64,000 nt of DNA from CBDCGJ01 sp965216645 (GTDB taxonomy: Bacteria; Pseudomonadota; Alphaproteobacteria; GCA-2731375): contig CBDCGJ010000041.1 of NCBI GenBank assembly GCA_965216645.1, forward strand, positions 26,330 to 90,329, written 5' to 3'. A program made the position numbers and the translations under genes. Below the pieces are notes generated by a model. The model did not search any database. It worked only from the letters and a program-made list of their open reading frames with translations, and was not told where the DNA came from. Below, one piece after another: positions 52,737 to 60,391 of this stretch (positions within the stretch are counted from its first letter, which is position 1; every line of letters starts with the position of its first letter).

Positions 52737-55508
52737 ATGGCCGCGCTTCGTTTATCCATTTTCGCGCTCCTCTGTTCGGCCGCGTTCGGGGTCCTGCCGG
52801 CCCAAGCCCAGCAGACCGCCCAGCAACCGGCCAACGACAGCGCCGTCATCGTGCTCGACGTCTCGAACTCCATGTGGGGGCAGGTCGAGGGCAAGGCCAA
52901 GATCGAGATCGCCCGCCGGGTCATCACCGACATGATCCGCGACTGGGACAAGGCGCGGCCTTTGGGCTTGGTCGCTTATGGCCACCGCAATGCCGGGGAT
53001 TGTTCGGATATCGAAACGGTTATTCCGGTGGGTCCTGTCGATCCGGCCCGGTTTTCCCAAACCGTCAATGGGTTGACGCCGAAGGGCAAGACGCCGCTGA
53101 CCGCCGCGGTGCGTCTGGCGGCCCAGACCTTGAACTATGCAGACGTGCCGGCGACGGTGATCCTGGTCTCCGACGGCATCGAAAGCTGCAACGCCGACCC
53201 CTGCGCCCTGGCCGAGGAATTGGAGAAGGGCGGCGTCAACTTCACCACCCATGTCATCGGCTTCGACGTCGCCCGCATTCAGAACAAGGAGCAGCTGAGC
53301 TGCCTGGCCGAGCGCACGGGCGGAAAATTTCTGACCGCCAAGAACGCCAAGGAACTGGCCGGTGCCCTGAAACAGGTGGCCGAAAAACCGGCGGCGCTGG
53401 CGATCACGCTCGATGCGCCGGACCTGGTGGAGGTCGGGCAGACGTTCCAGGTGACTTGGACCGGGCCGGGCCGGCCGTCGGACTTCCTGGCCCTGGCGCT
53501 GCCGTCGGACGCGGGCGACAAATATGCCCAATATGCCCGCCTGGGCGAGGGCAGCCCAACCGATTTGAACGCGGGCAAGCGGACCGGCGACTATGAAGTC
53601 CGCTATGTCGACGGGCGCAATTTCGAGATTCTGGCACGCCGGCCGATTGTGGTGGCGGATCTGAAGGCCAGCCTGACCGCGCCGCCCAGCGTCGAGGTCG
53701 GCGCCATTTTCGACGTCGGCTGGCAGGGGCCGGGCGATCCCAATGACTATATCACCATTGCCGCGCCCGACATGGCGCCGGGTAAGTTCGACAATTACCG
53801 GCGGGTCAAGGACGGCAACCCGGCAGAACTGCGCGGACCGGCCAAGCCGGGCGACTATGAACTGCGCTATGTCTCCAATCTGACCCAGAAGGTCATCGCC
53901 ACCCTGCCGATCCGGGTCACCGACGTGCCGGCGACCCTGCAGGCGCCGCCGGTGGCGGAAGCGGGCCGCGTGATCGACGTCACCTGGACCGGCCCGGACC
54001 GGGACCGCGACTATATCGCCGTCGCCAAGCCGGACGATCCGGATCACAAATACGCCAACTTCCGCTACACCCGGGACGGGACGCCGGCCAAGCTGACCAT
54101 GCCGGTGGAGCCTGGGACTTACGAGCTTCGCTATGTCCTGAGCAAAGCGAACCGGGCCCTGGCGCGGTTACCGATCACGGTGAAACCGGTGCCGGCCACG
54201 TTGCAGGCGCCGCCGACGGCGAAGGCCGGCGCGGCTATCGACGTCATCTGGGAAGGGCCGGACAATAAGGGCGACTATATCGCCGTTGCGGCGCCGGACG
54301 CGCCGAAGCACAAATATGTCAACTACACCTATACCCGGACCGGTTCGCCCCTGAAGCTGACCATGCCGATACCGCCCGGGACTTACGAAATCCGTTACGT
54401 CACCGGACAGGATAAGAAGGTGCTGGCAAAACTGCCGGTCACGGTGGAAGCGGTGGCGGTGACTTTGCAGGCGGCACCGACGGCGAAGGCCGGGGCGGCC
54501 ATCGACGTCATCTGGGAAGGGCCGAATAACAAAGGCGACCATATCGCCGTCGCCGCGCCCGATCAGCCGAAGCACAAATATGTCAACTACACCTATACCC
54601 GGGCCGGCTCGCCCTTGAAGCTGACCATGCCGGTGCCGCCCGGGAACTACGAAATCCGCTATATCGCCGGTCAGGGCAAGGAGATCCTGGCCAAGCTGCC
54701 GGTTGCGGTGCGGGCCGTGGCGGTCGCTCTGCAGGCGCCGCCGACCGCCAATGCGGGGGCGGAGGTCGAGGTGACCTGGGACGGTCCCGACAATAAAGGT
54801 GACTTCATCACCGTCGCCGCGTCGGAAATGCCGGGGCACAAATATGTCAACTATACCTATACCCGGACCGGCTCGCCCCTGAAACTGATCATGCCGGTGC
54901 CGGCGGGCGATTACGAAATCCGCTATGTGTCCGGCCAGGGCCGAAAAATTCTGGCGACGTTGCCGATCTCCATCCAAGCGGTCGCGGTGACCCTGTCGGC
55001 GGCACCGTCGGCTCCTTACGGCTCGGATATCGAGGTGACCTGGACCGGCCCCGATAACAAGAAGGATTTCATCACCGTCACCACGCCGGACGCGCCGGAG
55101 CGGAAATACAACAAGTTCTTCTACACCAAGGTCGGATCGCCGGGGAAACTGCAGTTGCCGGAGCGTCAGGGGTCTTACGAAATCCGCTACGTCGCGGGCC
55201 AGGGCCGCAAGGTGTTGGCGCGGTTGCCGATCCAGCTCATCGATGTGACCGCTACCTTGACCGCGCCACCGACGGCCCAGGCCGGCAGTTTGTTGGAGGT
55301 TGCGTGGACCCGGACCGGGGCCGCCAACGATATCGTCACCATCGTGCCGGCCGGGACCGCGGACGACAAGCTAGGCAGTTACGGCCGCACCCGCTTCGGC
55401 TCGCCGCTAAAGATCCGCGTGCCGAAGGCGCCGGGGGCTTATGAAATCCGGTATTTGACGGGGCAAACGCGAAAAGTCTTGGCCCGATTGCCATTGATGT
55501 TAAATTGA
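52737..55508 (+). CDS. exported von Willebrand A domain protein with eight tandem repeats
   Basis: 923 residues. Signal peptide about 1-24 (LSIFALLCSAAFGVLPAQA). VWA domain at about 35-215 with the metal-site motif DVSNS (Asp41, Ser43, Ser45) and VILVSDGIESCNADPCAL. From about residue 219 there are eight repeats of roughly 88 residues, each with a core like AVTLQAAPTAKAGAAIDVIW, then PxNKGDxIAVAAP, KYVNYTYTRTGSPLKLTMP and YEIRYVTGQ. Repeats 4-6 are almost identical. The units look like beta-sandwich (Ig-like) domains. It probably projects from the envelope or binds a surface partner. The start has GGGGGG eight bases upstream. Confidence 0.9.
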   Translation: MAALRLSIFALLCSAAFGVLPAQAQQTAQQPANDSAVIVLDVSNSMWGQVEGKAKIEIARRVITDMIRDWDKARPLGLVAYGHRNAGDCSDIETVIPVGPVDPARFSQTVNGLTPKGKTPLTAAVRLAAQTLNYADVPATVILVSDGIESCNADPCALAEELEKGGVNFTTHVIGFDVARIQNKEQLSCLAERTGGKFLTAKNAKELAGALKQVAEKPAALAITLDAPDLVEVGQTFQVTWTGPGRPSDFLALALPSDAGDKYAQYARLGEGSPTDLNAGKRTGDYEVRYVDGRNFEILARRPIVVADLKASLTAPPSVEVGAIFDVGWQGPGDPNDYITIAAPDMAPGKFDNYRRVKDGNPAELRGPAKPGDYELRYVSNLTQKVIATLPIRVTDVPATLQAPPVAEAGRVIDVTWTGPDRDRDYIAVAKPDDPDHKYANFRYTRDGTPAKLTMPVEPGTYELRYVLSKANRALARLPITVKPVPATLQAPPTAKAGAAIDVIWEGPDNKGDYIAVAAPDAPKHKYVNYTYTRTGSPLKLTMPIPPGTYEIRYVTGQDKKVLAKLPVTVEAVAVTLQAAPTAKAGAAIDVIWEGPNNKGDHIAVAAPDQPKHKYVNYTYTRAGSPLKLTMPVPPGNYEIRYIAGQGKEILAKLPVAVRAVAVALQAPPTANAGAEVEVTWDGPDNKGDFITVAASEMPGHKYVNYTYTRTGSPLKLIMPVPAGDYEIRYVSGQGRKILATLPISIQAVAVTLSAAPSAPYGSDIEVTWTGPDNKKDFITVTTPDAPERKYNKFFYTKVGSPGKLQLPERQGSYEIRYVAGQGRKVLARLPIQLIDVTATLTAPPTAQAGSLLEVAWTRTGAANDIVTIVPAGTADDKLGSYGRTRFGSPLKIRVPKAPGAYEIRYLTGQTRKVLARLPLMLN
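53388..55505 (+). repeat. eight in-frame 264-bp tandem repeats inside the VWA gene
   Basis: Units begin near 53394, 53664, 53928, 54192, 54456, 54720, 54984 and 55248. The middle copies share long identical stretches (for example CACAAATATGTCAACTACAC), which points to recent duplication or gene conversion; the first two and the last are diverged. Confidence 0.85.
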
Positions 55509-55587
55509 CGCGCACCAGCGGGGGTGAAGGGACCGTCACCGAGACGTGATTTCGGGTTGAGGCGGGCGCGGGCGTAGGTTCGAAACC

Positions 55588-56319
55588 ATGAAAATGCGTC
55601 GATTTGGTTTATATTTCTTCCTTTGCTTTTTTTCCGGCTTGGTCCTGTCGGCACCACTGGCCGCGCCCGAGAAAAATCCGGTTGTCCTGGAACTCTTCAC
55701 CTCGCAAGGCTGCTCCTCCTGCCCGCCGGCGGATGCGCTGCTGCGCGACTATGTGAAGGAAGACGGGGTGATTGCGCTCAGCTTCAATGTCGACTACTGG
55801 GACTATCTCGGCTGGAAGGATACCCTGGCGAGCCCGGCCAATACGGAGCGGCAGTCGGCCTATTCCCGCTTTGCCGGCCGGCGTGGGATCTATACGCCGG
55901 AATTGATGGTGGCCGGCCGCTGGTCCGTGATCGGCTCCGACCGCCGCGCCGTGCGTGAGGCGATCCAGCGCGCGCGCCAGACAGCCGGGCCGAAGGTCGC
56001 GATCGATACCGCCCGGGACCAGGGCAAGATCGTGGTTAAAATCGACGGCCCCAGCGATCTGGGGGAAGCGATCATCTGGCTGGTCCGCTTCGACAAGAAA
56101 CACAGCATCAAGATCAAGCGCGGGGAAAACCGCGGCCGCGAAATCACCTATCACAACGTGGTCCGGGACTTCCATAGCTTGGGCATGTGGCAGGGCAAGC
56201 CCATGGAAATCGCCCTAATGCATGACCAACTGACCCGTGACGGCGCCGATGGCTGCGCCATCATCGTTCAGCAAAAACGCTTCGGTCCCATCGTCGGGGC
56301 GGCGGAAGTGCGCTTCTGA
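55588..56319 (+). CDS. DUF1223 domain-containing thioredoxin-like exported protein
   Basis: 243 residues. Signal peptide about 1-25 (FGLYFFLCFFSGLVLSAPLA). VVLELFTSQGCSSCPPADAL gives the CSSC redox motif (Cys42-Cys45) followed by the cis-Pro region YTPELMVAG. LSFNVDYWDYLGWKDTLASP is the DUF1223 hallmark. It probably acts in the periplasm as a thiol-based protein of unknown partner. It begins 79 bp after the VWA gene on the same strand. Confidence 0.9.
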   Translation: MKMRRFGLYFFLCFFSGLVLSAPLAAPEKNPVVLELFTSQGCSSCPPADALLRDYVKEDGVIALSFNVDYWDYLGWKDTLASPANTERQSAYSRFAGRRGIYTPELMVAGRWSVIGSDRRAVREAIQRARQTAGPKVAIDTARDQGKIVVKIDGPSDLGEAIIWLVRFDKKHSIKIKRGENRGREITYHNVVRDFHSLGMWQGKPMEIALMHDQLTRDGADGCAIIVQQKRFGPIVGAAEVRF

Positions 56320-56421
56320 ACCTATGCCCGCGGGCCCCTACCGCGGCGCCGGGTGCCGCCGCCCGACGGCGGGCCGTGCCGCGGCGGTCGTCGAGAACTC
56401 GACACTTACGAATTCGCAGCG

Positions 56422-56528
56422 GAAATCAAAGGGTCAGACCCTTTGATTAACGAATCTCTCAAAAAACCTCAAATAACGGAAAGAATCGCAAGTCGACTGA
56501 AATCAAAGGGTCTGACCCTTTGATTTCC
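56422..56528. repeat. family F doublet (AAATCAAAGGGTC)
   Basis: AAATCAAAGGGTCAGACCCTTTGATT and its near copy with T in the centre, about 50 bp apart. Each arm is itself a 26-bp palindrome, unlike families D and E. Located in the 299-bp gap before the CoA ligase gene. Confidence 0.8.
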
Positions 56529-56618
56529 GTGGCGGGCGACGACGGTTGCATTTTTCCCGTCGGTTGCCGATCATCCCAATCTCCGATTTTGAGATTTTAA
56601 AAATGGGTTTGATCGCAA

Positions 56619-58157
56619 ATGGACGTCACTACATTAATGCGCCGTTCGGCGCGCATATATCGGGAACGCGAATGCGTGGTCGCCGGCGCCACGCGCCTGA
56701 CCTTCGCCCAGGCCTGGGATCGCGCCGTGCGGCTGGCCAACGGGCTGATCGCCATGGGCTTGAAGCCGGGCGACCGGGTCGGCGTGCTGGAAGACAACAC
56801 GCTGGAAGCCGCGGACTTCTTCATCGGCGCGGCCATCGCCAATCTGGTCCGCGTGCCGCTTTATCCCCGCAACGGCCGCGCGGCGCATGCGCATATGCTG
56901 GGGCATACCGGTTGCCGGGTCGCGCTGGTCGCCGAAAATCATGCCCATGAGCTCGAGGGCATCGCCGACGAACTCGAGAACCTGGAACGGGTCTTCGTCC
57001 GCGACGCCGGTTACGAGGATTGGCTGATCGCGCAGTCGGACGTCGACCCGATGATCCCGGCGGCGCCGGACGACTATTACATCATCCGCCATACCGGTGG
57101 CACCACCGGCCTGGGCAAGGGCGTTGCCTATACCCATAAGAGCTGGCTCGCCGCCGGGCGCGACTGGTTCTATCTGTTCCCGCCGGTGGAACCGGGGGAC
57201 AAATGCCTGCATCTGGGTCCGATCTCCCATGGCTCCGGCTATCAGTTTCTGCCGATCATGCTGGGCGGCGGCTGCAATGTCATGGTCGAGCATTTCGACG
57301 CCTCGGAAACCGTGGCGCTGCTGGAGAAGGAGGGCATCGGCTTCCTGTTCATGGCGCCGACCATGGTCAATATGGTCAATCAGGAACCGACCGTGCGCCA
57401 GCGCGATTATTCGAAGCTGAAATGTATCCTGATCGCCGCCGCCCCGATCGCCGACGACACGGCCCTGACGGCGCGGGAGATCTTCGGCAACAAGCTGTGG
57501 CAGGGCTATGGCCAGACCGAAGTGCTGCCGGTCGCTTTCATGACGCCGAACCAGTGGTTCGCCGAGGTCGAGGGCTCGACCCCCTTGCGCGCCTGCGGCC
57601 TGCCGCTGCCATTTGCCGAATTGGAGATCTGGGACGAAAACAATCGGCCGGTCGGGATCGGCGAGGAAGGTCAGATCGTCGCCAAGACCGACGGCCAGAT
57701 GACTGGCTTCTGGAACGATCCCGTCGCCACAGAGGAGCGGATCGTCGACGGCTGGGTGCTGACCGGCGACATCGGGCGGCTGGACGAGAACGGCTATCTC
57801 TACATGCTCGACCGATCCGACGACATGATCATTTCCGGCGGCTTCAACATCTGGCCGGCGGAGCTGGAGAATGTGGTCACCGGACATCCGGACGTCATCG
57901 AGGCCGCCTGTTTCGGCATCCCCCACGATAAATGGGGCGAGACCCCGGCGCTTGTCTGTCAGGTGGCGGCCGGGGTCGAGATCGACCCGCAGGTACTGGT
58001 CGACATGTGCGCGGACGAGCTCGGCAGTTATAAAAAGCCGGGCGAGATCAGCTTCACCACCGAGCCGTTGCCGAAGAGCCCCGTCGGCAAAATAATGCGC
58101 AAAACTCTACGCGAGCCCTATTGGGCCGGCCGGGACCGACGCGTGGGTGGAAATTAA
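56619..58157 (+). CDS. AMP-dependent acyl-CoA synthetase/ligase
   Basis: 512 residues. Adenylate-forming enzyme that activates a carboxylic acid with ATP and CoA. P-loop HTGGTTGLGKG (about 156-166), A5 motif QGYGQTEVLP, A7 TGDIGRLDENGYLYMLDRSD, A8 GGFNIWPAELENVV and A10 LPKSPVGKIMRKTLRE with the catalytic Lys are complete. The general type is that of medium-chain or aryl-CoA ligases; substrate unknown. No beta-oxidation genes lie beside it. Confidence 0.93.
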   Translation: MDVTTLMRRSARIYRERECVVAGATRLTFAQAWDRAVRLANGLIAMGLKPGDRVGVLEDNTLEAADFFIGAAIANLVRVPLYPRNGRAAHAHMLGHTGCRVALVAENHAHELEGIADELENLERVFVRDAGYEDWLIAQSDVDPMIPAAPDDYYIIRHTGGTTGLGKGVAYTHKSWLAAGRDWFYLFPPVEPGDKCLHLGPISHGSGYQFLPIMLGGGCNVMVEHFDASETVALLEKEGIGFLFMAPTMVNMVNQEPTVRQRDYSKLKCILIAAAPIADDTALTAREIFGNKLWQGYGQTEVLPVAFMTPNQWFAEVEGSTPLRACGLPLPFAELEIWDENNRPVGIGEEGQIVAKTDGQMTGFWNDPVATEERIVDGWVLTGDIGRLDENGYLYMLDRSDDMIISGGFNIWPAELENVVTGHPDVIEAACFGIPHDKWGETPALVCQVAAGVEIDPQVLVDMCADELGSYKKPGEISFTTEPLPKSPVGKIMRKTLREPYWAGRDRRVGGN

Positions 58158-58263
58158 CCATTTCTGTGCCTATCATATGTTAACGATTCTGCGTCAGATT
58201 ACCGCCGGATTGTTGTCATAGTTCCGTTGCGACGAAGCGTAATTTTCGAGGAAGGGTTCGCAC

Positions 58264-59745
58264 ATGCGTTTAGGTGATATTCTGGTGGCCCGTGGGTTGG
58301 TCACCGTCGAGCAGGTCGAGGCGGCGGTTAGCCGGCAAACCGAGGAGGGCGGCCGGCTTGGCGACAATCTGGTGGCCCTTGGCCATATCACCACCGAACA
58401 GCTCGACGACGTCATGCACGAGACGCCGCGCTCGCCGAAAACCCTGATGGGCACGGGCGTTTCCGTCGCCACCCTACAAACCCTGCTGATGAAGTTCCTG
58501 TTGGTGGAGCAGATCGACACCACCAGCGCCATGGCCGAGGCCATGCGTCTGCCGATGCGGGTGGTGCAGCATCTGTTCCGGGACGCGGAGGAGAAGAAAT
58601 ACGTCCAGTCCGTCAGTTCCGAAGGCGTCGGCGTCGCCTCCGACGTGCGTTACGAGCTGAGCGAGCGCGGCCGCGCCGTCGCCGCCGACTATCTCGACCG
58701 CAACTATTATCTCGGACCCGCCCCGGTCTCCCTGACGGCGTTTCAGGAGCAGGTGCTGAAGCAGCGCATCACCAATGAGCAGCTCGACAAGAAGTCGATC
58801 GAGGAATGTTTCGAAGGTCTGATCATTCCCGATTACTTCACCCGACAAATCGGCCCGGCGGTGAATTCCGGCCGCACGGTCCTGCTCTATGGCCCGCCCG
58901 GCAACGGTAAGACCTCCGTCGCCACCTCGGTCTCGCGGATATTCCGGCATATCATCTACGTGCCTTACGCCATCGAGGTGGAGGGGCAAATCGTGCAGAT
59001 GTACGATTCCACCGTGCATGAACCGGCCGTCGACGAAGATGCGGCGAGCCAACTTGCTTCGCAAAACCGCGGCGTGCGGCGGGAAGATTTCGACCGCCGC
59101 TGGATTCCGATCCGCCGGCCGGTGGTGGTGGTCGGCGGCGAACTGACCCTAGACATGCTGGAACTGTCCTTCAGCGAGGACGCCAAGTTCTACGAGGCGC
59201 CGATGCATATCAAGGCGCTCGGCGGCACCTTTATCGTCGACGACTTCGGCCGCCAGATCGTTTCGCCGGAAGCGTTGCTGAACCGCTGGATCGTGCCCAT
59301 GGAGAGCCGCATCGACTTCTTCAAGCTGAAGTCGGGTAAAAGTTTCTATCTGCCCTTCGACGAGCTGCTGATCTTCTCCACCAATCTGGAGCCGGACGAT
59401 CTCATGGACCCGGCCTTCCTGCGCCGCATCCCTTACAAGATCGAGTTGTTCGCGCCGTCGCGGGAGAATTTCCGCAGCGTCTTCGACATGGTCGCCGGCA
59501 ATGCCGGGCTGCAGCTTAACGATGAGATTTTCGACTATGTGGTCGAGCAACTGCAGGTCCAGAACGACTACGAGCTGGCGTTCTATCAACCGAAATTCAT
59601 CTGCGATCAGATCCTGGCGGCCTGCAAGTACGAAAATATCCCGCCGTCCTTCACTCTGGACCGGGTCGCCGACGCGCTGCGCAATCTTTATGTCCAGATG
59701 AACATGGATGCCGCGCCGAAAATGACGGAAATCACGGCCGCCTAG
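58264..59745 (+). CDS. AAA-type ATPase with an N-terminal MshEN-like domain
   Basis: 493 residues. Residues 1-50 (MRLGDILVARGLVTVEQVEA, then RLGDNLVALGHITTEQLDDV) resemble the duplicated MshEN/type II secretion E N-terminal domain, which in some proteins binds cyclic-di-GMP. Residues about 65-150 look like a winged-helix segment. The ATPase core starts with Walker A GPPGNGKT (210-217); Walker B is GGTFIVDDFGRQ (317-328), and LLIFSTNLEPDDLMDPAFLRRIPYK supplies sensor 1 and the Arg finger region. Similar proteins are common in alphaproteobacteria and unstudied. No pilus or secretion genes are adjacent. Confidence 0.85.
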   Translation: MRLGDILVARGLVTVEQVEAAVSRQTEEGGRLGDNLVALGHITTEQLDDVMHETPRSPKTLMGTGVSVATLQTLLMKFLLVEQIDTTSAMAEAMRLPMRVVQHLFRDAEEKKYVQSVSSEGVGVASDVRYELSERGRAVAADYLDRNYYLGPAPVSLTAFQEQVLKQRITNEQLDKKSIEECFEGLIIPDYFTRQIGPAVNSGRTVLLYGPPGNGKTSVATSVSRIFRHIIYVPYAIEVEGQIVQMYDSTVHEPAVDEDAASQLASQNRGVRREDFDRRWIPIRRPVVVVGGELTLDMLELSFSEDAKFYEAPMHIKALGGTFIVDDFGRQIVSPEALLNRWIVPMESRIDFFKLKSGKSFYLPFDELLIFSTNLEPDDLMDPAFLRRIPYKIELFAPSRENFRSVFDMVAGNAGLQLNDEIFDYVVEQLQVQNDYELAFYQPKFICDQILAACKYENIPPSFTLDRVADALRNLYVQMNMDAAPKMTEITAA

Positions 59746-59796
59746 CGGTCCGCCGAGAAGTCGGTGTAGCGCGTCAATTGCCGCCATCAACTTGGC

Positions 59797-59887
59797 GTCA
59801 TTCCGGCCTTGCGCCGGAATCCCGTCGAGATTCGAGCTCCGATATCGACGAGATACCGGATAACGGCTGCGCCGTTTCCGGCATGAC
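59797..59887. repeat. family A palindromic element, copy 6
   Basis: GTCATTCCGGCCTTGCGCCGG at the left; ACGAGATACCGGATAACGGC and TTTCCGGCATGAC at the right. Confidence 0.85.
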
Positions 59888-59963
59888 GATCGGGGCGGGT
59901 TTCGGCACCCTATACAATGAACCTATCCTCGCGACGATTTGACGCGGCGAAATCGATTCCGAT

Positions 59964-59977
59964 TTGCGTAAGATCAA
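59964..59977 (+). promoter_or_regulatory. possible FNR/Dnr-type binding site upstream of nap
   Basis: TTGCGTAAGATCAA matches the FNR consensus TTGAT-N4-ATCAA in eight of ten positions (one half perfect). It lies 147 bp before the napD start. Regulation by oxygen or nitrogen oxides would suit the operon. Confidence 0.4.
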
Positions 59978-60123
59978 ACACGCGTGCCCACGCGTTACTT
60001 ATCTATAGGGTATGAGTTCATCGATTTTCGAATGCCGGCACATCGCGTCGCCGCCCAATTCGTTCCGCCCAATTCATTCCACCCAATTCATTCGTTGAGA
60101 CCTAACCGGAAGAGGACCGTCCG

Positions 60124-60378
60124 ATGAATATCGCCGGCGTTTTGATTCACGCGCTGCCGTCCCGCCTTTGCGACCTGCGCCAGCGGCTGACCGAACTGAC
60201 GGGGGTCGACATCCATGGCGACAGTGTCGATGGCCGCCTGATCGTCACCATCGAGGACAGCCCGGAACGCCAGGCGGCGGATCGCCTTGTGGATCTGCAC
60301 GGCCTACCCGGGGTGCTGTCCGCCACCCTGGTCTATCACTGTTTTGACGACGAGGCGGGCTCGGTCGCGGCCGGCTGA
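60124..60378 (+). CDS. napD: chaperone NapD
   Basis: 84 residues. Small cytoplasmic chaperone that binds the twin-arginine signal peptide of NapA to keep it back until the cofactor is inserted. NIAGVLIHALPSRLCDLRQR at the N-terminus and LPGVLSATLVYHCFDDE at the C-terminus are diagnostic. First gene of the operon; a GAGG lies nine bases before the ATG. Confidence 0.93.
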   Translation: MNIAGVLIHALPSRLCDLRQRLTELTGVDIHGDSVDGRLIVTIEDSPERQAADRLVDLHGLPGVLSATLVYHCFDDEAGSVAAG

Positions 60379-60391
60379 AGGGGAGGGAAGC

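Larger units (their letters stand above)
59746..60123. other. intergenic region before the nap operon
   Basis: 378 bp: a family A element (59797-59887), a possible FNR-type site (59964-59977), and a directly repeated AATTCATTC/CAATTCATT stretch at 60056-60095. The operon promoter should be in the last 180 bp. Confidence 0.5.

Noticed and set aside
53388..55505. Tandem repeats considered as a CRISPR array
   Set aside because: Units are 264 bp, in frame and protein-coding; there is no short repeat-spacer pattern and no cas gene.
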